The notes: a model not told the origin generated them from the letters alone. Positions 6,382 to 14,173 are shown, counted from the first letter of the stretch. The stretch: 18,078 bases of DNA from Planctomycetales bacterium (GCA_027435495.1 DAHZZC010000200.1:1-18078); one strand, 5' to 3'. Translations and numbers: made by a program.

Positions 6382-8202
6382 TCAATGAAGAGAGGTTTCC
6401 GGACGGCTCTTGCTGACGACGCCCTCGCGGCGGCGGAGGAGCCGGTCGGCCAGCCGCTTTCGCTGTTCGGTCGTGAGGGACGCGATCTCGATAACGGCGT
6501 CGGCGGTGGCGATCGGATCGGGGGGGAGTTTGGCCGGGTCGACGTTCCCGGGCAGGTGGCCCATCGACGGGAAGCCGCCGCCGGTCGGGTCCCGGCGGAG
6601 CAGCGGGTCGATCGCCTCTTCCATTCCTGGAGGGGCCTGTTCGATGTCGCCGATGGCCGCCGAATAGCCGGCGACCACATCGAGGATCGCCCGCGCCGGC
6701 ATGATCAGGCGCTCGGAGGCCGGGCCTTCCACCGCCTCCTTGAAGGCGGTCGCATACTGCCGTTCGGCCATCGCCACGACGAGGTCCATCGGCTCCGACG
6801 ACGACCGTCTCGATGTCGCCGCCGCCGCCCGCGCCGAGGCCAGCACGAGGCCCCGGATCGCCACCCGGCCAGCCAGCGTATAAGCCCAAGAGAGCGCCGA
6901 CGAGCGGTCTCCCATCGCCTGTATCGCGGTGCCCGAAAGGCAGCGATCTCGCGCCCGGAGGGCTGCCTCGCGCAGGCCCTCTGAGATTTCGGGTGCGCCC
7001 AGCCGGTCGGAGAGGAGCTGGTGCAGCGCGGCCGAGTGATCCACCCGGCGCCCGACCGAGAGGGTCATCAGTTCGTTGGCCCCCTCGCCGATCCGGAGCA
7101 TCCGGCAGTCGCGGAGGATCTGCGCCGCAGGGTTGTTCTCCATGTATCCCCGGCCGCCGAGGATTTCGACCAGGTCGTCGGAGGTTTCCCAGAGGGCATC
7201 CGAGGCCACGATCTTGGCGATCATGCAGGCTTCCTCGGCGGGATAGCCGCCCGCGTCGAGGGTCTCGACCAACGGAGCCATCAGCGCCTCGACGGTCGCG
7301 ATCCGGATGGTCGCCCGGCCGACCAACTCGCGGGCGATTGGGCTGTCGATCAGGCGTCCGGTCGAGACCATTCGCCGCCCGGCGTATCGGGCCATCATCG
7401 AGGCGCATCGCTTCATCCCGCCGAGGCTCAGCGCGCCCATGCAGAGCCGGGCGATCAGGAGCGCCTCGTCGGCCACCTCCATTCCCTTGCCGACCTCGCC
7501 GAGGAGGTGCTCGGGTCCGACCTCGACGTCCTCGAAAAAGAGGCTGTTTTGCATGATGCTCCGGACGCCCATGGTCAGGCTCTCAGGCCCGACGCGAAGG
7601 CCCGGCATCCCCTGCCGAACGACGAAACCGGTGACCTGCCCCAGCCGCCCCGCCTCACCGACCGTTCGCGCGAAGACACTGACGATGCCCGCCCAGCCCG
7701 AGGCGTTCCACCGCTTCGCCCCCCGAATTCGCCAGCCGCCCCGGCCGTCGGGAGTGGCCGTCGTTTCCAGGTTCGGCAGGTTCGAGCCAGCCACGGGCTC
7801 CGTCAGACAGAACGCCGAAAGCTCGCGCCCACTCGCCAGAATCGGGAGGAGCTCGGCCCGCTTCGACGGGGTCGCATACCCCATGATCGGCCGGATCCCA
7901 TTGGCGTTGTGGATGAAGACCAGCGAGGCCAGGCTCAGGTCGATCGCCGAAAGCTGCTCCAGCACCCGGAAAAAGTCGACGGATCGAAGCGCCAATCCTC
8001 CGAATGCCTCGGGGATCTGCATCCCGAGCAAACCCCGGTTGCCCAGATCAAGGATCACGTAGGGCGGAACACATCGCCGCTCGTCGAACAGCCGCGAATC
8101 AATCCGGACCTCTGCGTAGGCCCTTAGCCATTCCATCAACGCGTCAGCCCGCCGCCGGCTGACATCGGCCGCCGCCGGCGCGGGTGCGTGAATCGGTTTC
8201 AT
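6382..8202 (-). CDS. Acyl-CoA dehydrogenase-like flavoprotein, probably acting on ACP-bound acyl chain
   Basis: The 606-residue product starts at the ATG complementing 8200-8202, with GGAGG 9 nt upstream. The acyl-CoA dehydrogenase core spans about 20-390: an N-terminal helical part (GLLGMQIPEAFGGL), the flavin-contact segment AFCLTEPVAGSN (130-141), the beta domain (RIRGAKRWNASG), and the C-terminal helical part with ILGGRGYMENNPAAQ and RDCRMLRIGEGANELM. In the last motif, Glu 373 sits where the catalytic base of the family (YEGT) lies. About 215 further residues, mainly helical, extend beyond the usual 380-400 residue length, as in long FadE-type members. In a FAAL/ACP locus, such enzymes typically introduce an alpha,beta double bond into the tethered chain, so that is the inferred role. 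No electron-transfer flavoprotein genes are in the window. Confidence 0.9.
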   Translation of the reverse strand: MKPIHAPAPAAADVSRRRADALMEWLRAYAEVRIDSRLFDERRCVPPYVILDLGNRGLLGMQIPEAFGGLALRSVDFFRVLEQLSAIDLSLASLVFIHNANGIRPIMGYATPSKRAELLPILASGRELSAFCLTEPVAGSNLPNLETTATPDGRGGWRIRGAKRWNASGWAGIVSVFARTVGEAGRLGQVTGFVVRQGMPGLRVGPESLTMGVRSIMQNSLFFEDVEVGPEHLLGEVGKGMEVADEALLIARLCMGALSLGGMKRCASMMARYAGRRMVSTGRLIDSPIARELVGRATIRIATVEALMAPLVETLDAGGYPAEEACMIAKIVASDALWETSDDLVEILGGRGYMENNPAAQILRDCRMLRIGEGANELMTLSVGRRVDHSAALHQLLSDRLGAPEISEGLREAALRARDRCLSGTAIQAMGDRSSALSWAYTLAGRVAIRGLVLASARAAAATSRRSSSEPMDLVVAMAERQYATAFKEAVEGPASERLIMPARAILDVVAGYSAAIGDIEQAPPGMEEAIDPLLRRDPTGGGFPSMGHLPGNVDPAKLPPDPIATADAVIEIASLTTEQRKRLADRLLRRREGVVSKSRPETSLH

Positions 8203-8445
8203 CGCTCGATGCCTCCGTTGGGTGCGTTCAGATCTGGTTCGATGCCGCGGGCCCATGGCCCCTCGGATACGATTCCCTGCCATCCTTGCAGGGACTGCGA
8301 TGACGTTTATACGATACGGTTAGAATTTTAACGAACATATTACGTTTTCGAAATGGCATGAACACTTACATGGAATTCTCGATTTGCCCGTCGTTTTGTA
8401 AACTTTTCGATTTCTAGGACTCGCCGCCGCGAACGGGGTGGTGGG
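8203..8445 (-). promoter_or_regulatory. AT-rich gap inside the locus, likely internal promoter region
   Basis: This 243-bp spacer between the FAAL stop and the dehydrogenase start is markedly AT-rich at about 8300-8420 compared with its neighbours. It contains no open frame of gene-like composition. Such a gap in an otherwise tightly spaced minus-strand series suggests a separate promoter for the dehydrogenase-ACP-C-T-TE genes. I cannot fix -35/-10 boxes with confidence. A small hairpin lies at its dehydrogenase-proximal end (8275-8293). Confidence 0.4.
8275..8293 (-). promoter_or_regulatory. Small hairpin in the dehydrogenase leader
   Basis: CCCTGC (8275-8280) and GCAGGG (8288-8293) form a perfect 6-bp stem with a 7-base loop. 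No T tract follows on either strand, so it is not a clear intrinsic terminator. It lies about 73 nt upstream of the dehydrogenase start and could be an operator or leader structure, or chance. Confidence 0.3.
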
Positions 8446-10260
8446 TCAGGGCATGCGGGCGTTCGGGATGCGGGTGGTGCCGGCGACCCAGCTTGCGAGG
8501 ACTTCGGGTGAATTGGGGTCGAGCATCCGGGCGCACTCGTGGCGGCGGATCTTGCCGCTGGCGGTTTTCGGCAGGCTTCCCCGGGCGAGCAGGACCGCGG
8601 CGTGAATGGAGACCTCATGCTCCTCGGCGACGGCGCGGCGGATGGCTTCGAGTAGACGGGCGGTGTCGGCGTGGGATGGGAGGGCACCTCGTTCGACCTC
8701 GGCGGCGACGGCCAGGCGTTCCTCGCCGTCGATCGAGACCGGGAACGCCGCGACGCCCGAGGGGCGGATGTCCGGGTCGCACTGCTCGATGGTCCACTCG
8801 ATGTCCTGGGGCGCGTGGTTGGCGCCCGCGATGATGATGAGATCCTTGATCCGGCCAGTCAAATAAAGCTCGCCGTTGTGAAGAAATCCCAGGTCGCCGG
8901 TGCGGAGATAAGGTCCCTCGCCGGAGCCCTCGATGGTGGCACGGAAGGTCTGGTCGGTTTCGCTGTGACGGCGCCAGTAGCCGAGGGCGACGCTTGGGTC
9001 GCGGAGCCAGACCTCGCCGATCTCGCTGGGGCCGCGACGGACCCGGGTTTCCGGGTCGACGATCGCAAGGTCGAACTGGCCGACCACCGGGCCGCAGCTC
9101 GTGACCTCGCGCACGTTTCCCGCGACGGGAGCGGCCTCGACAACCTGCCCATCGGCGAGCGCTTCGGCCTGGAACCGGCCGATTTTCGGCTCGATCGAGG
9201 GTGAGGAGCACGAGACCATCAACGTCGCCTCGGCCAGTCCGTAGGCCGGGCAGCACGCCTCCCATTTCAGGCCGAGAGGGGCGAAGGTGCGGTGGAACGC
9301 TTGCAGCACCTTCGGGTTGATCGGTTCGGCGCCGTTGCCGGCCGACCGGAGCGAGGACAGGTCGATTCGGTCGAGCTGATCGGGGCGGATTCGCCGGACG
9401 CAATGCTCGTAGGCGAAGTTTGGTGCCTGGGTGTGAGTCGCGCGGAGCCGGGTGATGGCTTCGAGCCACTGCGAGGGTCGCTTGAGGAACGCGAACGGCG
9501 ACATCATATAGGCAGGCGTTCCGTTCGAGAGCGGGACCATCAGGCCCTCGATCAGGCCGTAGTCGTGGAAGTACGGGAGCCAGGTGACGGTGAGACTCTC
9601 GGAGTCATACTCGCCGCACCGGCGGAGGTACTCACAATGGTGGATCACGTTCCGGTGGCTGATCATGACGCCCCTGGGCGTGGACGTCGATCCGGAGGTG
9701 TATTGCAGATAGGCCAGGTCGTCGGGCTGGGCGGCCGACCCAGCCCAGGCGTCCTCATCTCCCTCGTCGAGGTCTGCCAGGAAGAGGAACTCGACCGAAT
9801 CGAGGCCAGGGATCTCGCCGGATCCGTCGAGGAGCCGGCGGATGGTGGGCCCGGCGATCGCGATCGAGGCGCCGGCGTCGGCGGCGATGGAGCGGAGTCG
9901 GGGGAGCGTATGCTTCAGCCGGCTGGCCTCGGGCGGCGGGGGCGGGATCGCGACGGCGCCGGCGTAAAGGCAGCCAAAGAATGCGGCGATCACGTCGAGC
10001 CCGGCCGGGAAGAGCAGGAGCATCCGCGCCCCCGGCTCGGCCGACCCCCGAAGCCGGCCGGCCAGCCGGCGGGCCAGCCGGTCGAGCTCGGCATAAGTGA
10101 GATGCCGACGGACTCGCCCGGCGTCGTCGAGCTCGGCGAACGCGAGCGCCTCGGGCCGATCGTCGGCCAGCCCGCGGAGCCGCTCCACCAGCGTCGTCGG
10201 TGTCGATCTGGAGGCGCAGGCCAACGTCGGCTCGATTTCCAGGATCGTCGGCGTGATCAT
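8446..10260 (-). CDS. Fatty acyl-AMP ligase (FAAL)
   Basis: The 604-residue product is placed at the ATG complementing 10258-10260 because AAGGAG (complement of 10267-10272) precedes it; an upstream ATG overlapping the P450 stop (ATGA) has no such site. Adenylate-forming motifs occur in order: LQYTSGSTSTPRGVMISH (185-202), TWLPYFHDYGLIEGL (226-240), FLKRPSQWLEAITRLRATH then PNFAY (258-284), SAGNGAEPI (306-314), YGLAEAT (340-346), RTGDLGF (453-459), GRIKDLIIIAGANHAPQDIE (469-488) and LPKTASGKIRR with the C-terminal lysine (Lys 570). The WLPYFHDYGLI, RATHTQAPNFAY and NHAPQDIE strings are FAAL hallmarks rather than acyl-CoA synthetase or amino-acid adenylation signatures. It should form acyl-AMP from a free fatty acid and load it on the nearby ACP. 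It follows the P450 gene by 17 bp, which implies co-transcription. Confidence 0.93.
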   Translation of the reverse strand: MITPTILEIEPTLACASRSTPTTLVERLRGLADDRPEALAFAELDDAGRVRRHLTYAELDRLARRLAGRLRGSAEPGARMLLLFPAGLDVIAAFFGCLYAGAVAIPPPPPEASRLKHTLPRLRSIAADAGASIAIAGPTIRRLLDGSGEIPGLDSVEFLFLADLDEGDEDAWAGSAAQPDDLAYLQYTSGSTSTPRGVMISHRNVIHHCEYLRRCGEYDSESLTVTWLPYFHDYGLIEGLMVPLSNGTPAYMMSPFAFLKRPSQWLEAITRLRATHTQAPNFAYEHCVRRIRPDQLDRIDLSSLRSAGNGAEPINPKVLQAFHRTFAPLGLKWEACCPAYGLAEATLMVSCSSPSIEPKIGRFQAEALADGQVVEAAPVAGNVREVTSCGPVVGQFDLAIVDPETRVRRGPSEIGEVWLRDPSVALGYWRRHSETDQTFRATIEGSGEGPYLRTGDLGFLHNGELYLTGRIKDLIIIAGANHAPQDIEWTIEQCDPDIRPSGVAAFPVSIDGEERLAVAAEVERGALPSHADTARLLEAIRRAVAEEHEVSIHAAVLLARGSLPKTASGKIRRHECARMLDPNSPEVLASWVAGTTRIPNARMP

Positions 10261-10266
10261 GATGGA

Positions 10267-10272
10267 CTCCTT
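10267..10272 (-). promoter_or_regulatory. Ribosome binding site deciding the FAAL start
   Basis: AAGGAG on the minus strand lies 6 nt before the ATG complementing 10258-10260. It falls between the P450 stop and that ATG, and favours it over the ATG that overlaps the P450 stop codon. Confidence 0.6.
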
Positions 10273-10277
10273 CTCGA

Positions 10278-11621
10278 TCATCGGGGTCCGAAGCGGATGG
10301 TGAGTCCCTCGGGCGGGCCGACCAGGGTGCCGTATCGGATGTCGGCGCCGCCCGATGCGCCAGGGGCGATCTGCCATCGCGAGACGACCAGGGCCAGAAC
10401 GATCTGCATCGACATCGGCGTGAGCGTCGTGCCAAGGCAGCGCCGAGCCCCACCGCCGAACGGCAGGTACTCGTGGAGTCCGAACCGATGCTCCAGGAAC
10501 CGCTCGGGGCGGAAGGTCATCGGCTCGGGGTAGAGGTCCGGGCGGCGGTGGACCAGGTAAGCACAGGGCGCCGCGGTCGCACCGGCGGGCAGTTTGTGGC
10601 CGGCGAATTCCCTCGCCTCGGTCAGCCGGCGACCCGAGGCCGTTGGCAGGACCGGGTGCATTCGCAGCAATTCCTGGCAGGTCGCGGCGAGGTATGGGAG
10701 CCGGACAATTTCGGTCGGATCGGCGGTCCAGGCATCGCCGAGGGACATCTCGACCTCGGCGCGGGCGGTGTTCTGCACTCCGGGTGCCGCGGCGACGTGA
10801 GCCAGCAGCCAGGTCAGGGCGAAGGCGATCGGGTCGACGGCCGTGATCGTCAGCGTGCGGACCTGGTCGATGATCTCGGCATCGGAGAGTGGCCGGCCAT
10901 CGGCGTCGTGGGCGGTGAGCAGGCGGTCGAGCAGGTCGAGGGCGCGATCACTGCCGGACGCCGATCGTCGAAGGTTCAGCTCGTCGGTGATCCAGGCGAC
11001 CAGCCGGGGTCGGAGCCGGTGCAGGCCGGCCCACGGCTTCCACGCCCGGGTGTCGCGCCAGACCTCGGCACGGAACCACGCGACCATTCGGTCGGCGGCC
11101 TCTCGGCGGTCGCCAAAGATCAGTGCTGAGAGCATTCGGACGGCCATCTCGTGGAAGAGCGGCCTCAGAGCGACCGTCGCCTCCTGTCGGTCTCCCAGCG
11201 CCGTGTCGAACATCTCGGCGGCGGTCCGGGCGATGGCGATGGCGTGGGCCTCCATCCCTTCGTGACCGAGCGCCGAGGTCGCGGCGCACTTGATTCGGCG
11301 GTGTTCACTGCCATCCTGAAGGAACAGGGCGTGATCCCCCATCGCGATCCGATAGCCCTCGTTGAACGGACGGCATTCGTACGACGAAGCCGGCGTCCGA
11401 AAGATTTCACGGATTCCCGCCGGATCGCCGAACATGACGGTCGGTCCGTTCGCTCCCAATTCGAGCGTGAAGACGTCGCCAAACCGGGCCGCGCAGGCGT
11501 CGAGCAACTCCAGCGGTCGCTCGATCCAGAGCCGCGCCTGCTGGTCAGCCGGCAGGTCAGGCCCCGGCGGGAGCCTCAACGCCCCGACGGTCGATGCACT
11601 CTCGCCAAAGGTCGTCTCCAT
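10278..11621 (-). CDS. Cytochrome P450, CYP110-like, with atypical I-helix
   Basis: The 447-residue product begins METTFGES at the ATG complementing 11619-11621, with GAGG upstream; the longer frame to 11861 encodes implausible sequence. P450 landmarks are the K-helix ELLR (317-320), TFRPERF (369-375) and the heme loop FGGGARRCLG (388-397) with axial Cys 395. There is no membrane anchor. Sequence style resembles bacterial CYP110-type enzymes, many of which oxidise fatty acids. The I-helix reads ITAVDPIAFAL (259-269) where AGxDTTxxAL is usual: the acid (Asp 263) is kept, but the conserved oxygen-activating Thr is Pro 264. This may mean a non-standard reaction or a different proton-delivery route. 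It is the first gene of the minus-strand series, followed 17 bp later by FAAL, so it probably oxidises the acyl chain or final product. No ferredoxin or reductase is nearby. Confidence 0.92.
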   Translation of the reverse strand: METTFGESASTVGALRLPPGPDLPADQQARLWIERPLELLDACAARFGDVFTLELGANGPTVMFGDPAGIREIFRTPASSYECRPFNEGYRIAMGDHALFLQDGSEHRRIKCAATSALGHEGMEAHAIAIARTAAEMFDTALGDRQEATVALRPLFHEMAVRMLSALIFGDRREAADRMVAWFRAEVWRDTRAWKPWAGLHRLRPRLVAWITDELNLRRSASGSDRALDLLDRLLTAHDADGRPLSDAEIIDQVRTLTITAVDPIAFALTWLLAHVAAAPGVQNTARAEVEMSLGDAWTADPTEIVRLPYLAATCQELLRMHPVLPTASGRRLTEAREFAGHKLPAGATAAPCAYLVHRRPDLYPEPMTFRPERFLEHRFGLHEYLPFGGGARRCLGTTLTPMSMQIVLALVVSRWQIAPGASGGADIRYGTLVGPPEGLTIRFGPR

Positions 11622-12265
11622 ACCATGAACCTCAGCAGATGCACATGTGCAAGCAGTGCTCGAACGGTCCAGTCGCCCATCGCGGCGCGCAGCGGGAGAC
11701 AGAATCGACCAGCCCGGCCTGTGTTCGGGCGTCAAACAACGATCCGAGGCGATCGGCGTCGGTACGCGACCGCGCAAAGCACGATCGCCCACGCTCGACC
11801 CAAAGAGGATCGATCGGCACGCGGCGCTTGTCGGGCTTTGAGGGAAATCGACGCGGGGCATTGACCGCGATCTTTGCGGCTTCTGACCCCGGATTCACGT
11901 CATTCGCCTGGACTTGCGTGGACCCGGCGAACTCCGCGAGCATGGGATATCTGGCCTGCTGCACAGAATCCCGGATGGACTTGATCTTCCAGATCGATAC
12001 CGACAGCTCATCGATTGCTGATCGGTCTCGACCGACATTATCAACCCTCTGTCGGCCGGTCAATACATAGAGGATACGATTTCAACAATATCAAGGGATA
12101 GCGATGACATTTTTCAACACGGCCTCGGCCAGAGTAGGTATTCGGTGGTTGCCGAATTAAGCTGTGCCGGCGGAAGAATCGAGAGACGTGGGGACGCCGC
12201 CGTCGGCGAGACGTCGCTCAGGTGGTCTTTTGTCGACACGTGACTGATGGTGGTGATATTAGGAT
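11622..12265. other. Upstream region of the biosynthetic locus, no convincing gene
   Basis: A 143-codon minus-strand frame (12063 down to 11632) ends 10 nt before the P450 start, with its stop overlapping the P450 ribosome site. Its Arg/Cys-rich second half and lack of any recognisable motif make it doubtful. An overlapping 158-codon plus-strand frame is equally unconvincing. The stretch 12050-12130 is the most AT-rich part. On the minus strand it holds TTGAAA followed 18 bp later by TGATAT, a weak promoter-like pair that could serve the P450-FAAL genes. I see no tRNA, insertion sequence or clear terminator. Confidence 0.4.
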
Positions 12266-12550
12266 ATGGTGTCGATGCGAAAAAAATCGGATTCTGAAAT
12301 CTCGCGGGTCGGATCGACGGATTCCGGTTATTTCGACGGCAAGCTCATCGATTCGCAGACTGAGACCGGGGCATTGACGACGATCGGGTTTGTCCTGCAA
12401 AATTTTCAGGGGAATGACGCGATCAAGGCATCCTACGCGAATTTCTCGGTGTCGACCTCGGCGATGCCGGAGCCGACGGGCGTGGTTCTGCTGGGGCACG
12501 GCGTAGGCGGTGTGGCGGGCCTCGGTTGGCGACGTCGGCCCCGGGCATGC
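12266..12550 (+). pseudogene. Remnant of a PEP-CTERM (exosortase-sorted) protein
   Basis: The frame from ATG 12266 encodes a piece of beta-rich extracellular-type sequence (GYFDGKLIDSQTETGALTTI, then LQNFQGNDAIKASYANFSV). It then carries a textbook PEP-CTERM tail: MPEPTGVVLLGHGVGGVAGL followed by GWRRRPRA. Such a tail has the PEP motif, a hydrophobic helix and an arginine cluster, and normally sits at the extreme C-terminus. Here the frame reads on for about 60 non-native codons because the expected stop position is TGC (12548-12550), a one-base change from TGA. Directly upstream of the ATG is an in-frame TAG (12260-12262), and no signal peptide is present, so the N-terminal part is missing. 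I read it as a decayed 3' gene fragment; no exosortase is encoded in the window. Confidence 0.65.
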
Positions 12551-12695
12551 TTCGGAAAAGGAGGGGCGGGGCCGGATTGCTGGTTCGGAATGAGTTCGCC
12601 GGTCGCAGCCGTTGCCTGGCGCAGGCCCTTGCGGCGTGATGGTCCCTCGAAGCCGAGACTGGGCGGCGGGATTGCCAGGATATTTTTTCGACAAT

Positions 12696-12701
12696 GGGAG
12701 G
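12696..12701 (+). promoter_or_regulatory. Ribosome binding site deciding a GTG start for the VOC protein
   Basis: GGGAGG lies 10 nt before GTG 12712 and overlaps the upstream ATG at 12694. The GTG is therefore the more likely start. Confidence 0.5.
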
Positions 12702-12711
12702 TCGAACCGTC

Positions 12712-13086
12712 GTGCAAATCCATTACCTCGAAATCGTGACCAGGGAGGTCGACGCCGTCTGCGCCGCTTATGCCGCGGCGAATGGAGTGGAATTTGGTCC
12801 GCCAGACGCGCGGCTGGGCCAGGCCCGGACGGCCGAGCTTGATGGTGGCGGGCTGGTGGGAGTACGGGCCCCGCTGCATGAGGCCGAGGAGCCGGTGACT
12901 CGACCTTACTGGCTCGTGGACGACATTGAGGCGGCCCTCGCCGCGGCGGTGGAGAGGGGCGGTGTGATTGGTCATCCGGCGATGGAGATTCCCGGACACG
13001 GCACGTTCGCCATCTACTTTCACGGCGGGATTCAAAACGGACTCTGGCAGCTCTCGACAGGGGACCATCGAGACGAGCCGGGTTGA
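12712..13086 (+). CDS. Small VOC-fold (glyoxalase/bleomycin-resistance-like) protein
   Basis: Starting at GTG 12712, the 124-residue product opens VQIHYLEIVTREVDAVCAAY and continues through RTAELDGGGLVGVRAPLH, PYWLVDDIEAALAAAVERGG and PGHGTFAIYFHGGIQNGLWQ. These are the two paired beta-alpha-beta-beta-beta modules of the vicinal oxygen chelate superfamily. An ATG at 12694 would add six residues but overlaps the ribosome site. The His, Glu and Asp residues that could bind metal are present (HYLEI, LVDDIEAA), but I cannot assign the metal site or substrate. It is monocistronic, downstream of the PEP-CTERM remnant and convergent with the deacetylase gene. Confidence 0.82.
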   Translation: MQIHYLEIVTREVDAVCAAYAAANGVEFGPPDARLGQARTAELDGGGLVGVRAPLHEAEEPVTRPYWLVDDIEAALAAAVERGGVIGHPAMEIPGHGTFAIYFHGGIQNGLWQLSTGDHRDEPG

Positions 13087-13128
13087 GCGGCGGTGGTCCT
13101 CGCCAGGGCGATGGGGCCGGTGATCCGT

Positions 13129-14166
13129 TTAGAGGAACGAGCGGCCGAGCGTCGCGTGGAGGGCTGATCGGGCGCGGAGGAGCGTCGGCGAATCGCCCGA
13201 GCCGACGTTCAGTCTGCGGACCGCGAACGGGTCGGTCGAGCCGGGGCCGTTGATCCCCTCGATTGCCGCGAACCCGACGCGATACCCTGCGCGGGCGGCC
13301 AGGGCCTTTGTCGATTCGTTGAAGGCGCCTGGCCAACCGTAAGGATAGGCGATCGCCTCCACCTCGCGGCCGATCCGGTCCCGAAGCACGTCTTTCGAGC
13401 CGGCCAGCTCGTCGAGCTGGGCGTCGTCGTCGAGCGTGGCGAGCTTCCGGTGGGTCCGGCCGTGCGAGCCGATCGCGAGGCCCGACGCGGGGCCGGTCAG
13501 GGCTCGGACCTGGTTCCAGTCGGTGAAGAGCGCACGGCCCATCGCGGTGGAATCGGGCGCGACGCCGGACCGGTCGGCGAGGGTTGCCAGAAAGGTCTTC
13601 ACGTCCTTGACGGTCTCCGCCAGAATCGCGGCGATGAGGGCGCGGATCGCCTCGGAGCGCGGGCCGTCGATCAGGTCGATCGCGAGCGGAGCGACGCCGG
13701 CCGAAAGGGACATTTCCCATCGACGCGCCGGCGCATGTTTGACGATCCAGGCGACCTCGTCCCACCAGGGAAGGCTCGGCTCGTCGAGGAACCCGGTCGG
13801 CAGGAAGAACGCCGCCGGAAGCCCCAGCTCGCGCAGGATCGGCGCGGCGGTCTCGAAATTGTCTCGATATCCGTCGTCGAAGGTGATCAGGGCCGAGCGG
13901 TCGGGGTGGTCGCCGGATCGGAGACGGTCGATCGCCTCGTCGAGTGTCAGGACCCGGAATCGCCGAGCGATCTCCTTGACCTGGGCACGAAAGCCCTCGG
14001 CCGTCGCGGAAATCACCGGATCGTAATAAGGATCCGACGCCGGATCCGCGATTCGGTGGTACGTGAAAACCGTTAACCCCGGCCGCGCTCCGGCCATTCG
14101 ATCCAGGAGGGATAAGACCCCCAGACCACTCGACAATCTCGCCAGGCGTTCGCGTTTGGCTTGCAC
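13129..14166 (-). CDS. Polysaccharide deacetylase (NodB domain, carbohydrate esterase 4-like)
   Basis: The 345-residue product starts at GTG (complement of 14164-14166); no strong ribosome site is visible, and the next in-frame ATG (residue 24) would cut into the sequence preceding the domain. NodB motifs are clear: LTVFTYHRI (31-39), ITFDDGYRDNF (94-104) with catalytic/metal Asp 97 and Asp 98, PAAFFLPTGFLD (117-128), IGSHGRTHRKL (232-242) with metal-ligand His 235 and His 239, and AYPYGWPGAFN. No signal peptide or membrane helix is evident, pointing to a cytoplasmic or peripherally located enzyme acting on N- or O-acetylated glycans, as in envelope or exopolysaccharide modification. About 90 residues between the two motif groups form an insertion. 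It is divergent from the universal stress gene. Confidence 0.88.
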   Translation of the reverse strand: MQAKRERLARLSSGLGVLSLLDRMAGARPGLTVFTYHRIADPASDPYYDPVISATAEGFRAQVKEIARRFRVLTLDEAIDRLRSGDHPDRSALITFDDGYRDNFETAAPILRELGLPAAFFLPTGFLDEPSLPWWDEVAWIVKHAPARRWEMSLSAGVAPLAIDLIDGPRSEAIRALIAAILAETVKDVKTFLATLADRSGVAPDSTAMGRALFTDWNQVRALTGPASGLAIGSHGRTHRKLATLDDDAQLDELAGSKDVLRDRIGREVEAIAYPYGWPGAFNESTKALAARAGYRVGFAAIEGINGPGSTDPFAVRRLNVGSGDSPTLLRARSALHATLGRSFL

Positions 14167-14173
14167 TTTCTTT

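Noticed and set aside
6382..6680. Overlapping small frames inside the dehydrogenase gene
   Set aside because: They are antisense or out-of-frame shadows of a gene supported by domain motifs over its whole length.
8446..10260. Amino-acid adenylation domain of an NRPS
   Set aside because: The motifs WLPYFHDYGLI, RATHTQAPNFAY and NHAPQDIE are specific to fatty acyl-AMP ligases; the enzyme is not expected to activate an amino acid.
11632..12063. 143-codon minus-strand frame just before the P450
   Set aside because: No recognisable motif, Arg/Cys-rich end and no clear ribosome site; kept only as a remark in the intergenic entry.
12218..13765. Long minus-strand open frame of 515 codons
   Set aside because: It is antisense to the VOC gene and in a wrong frame of the deacetylase; very Arg/Pro-rich, typical of a shadow frame in GC-rich DNA.
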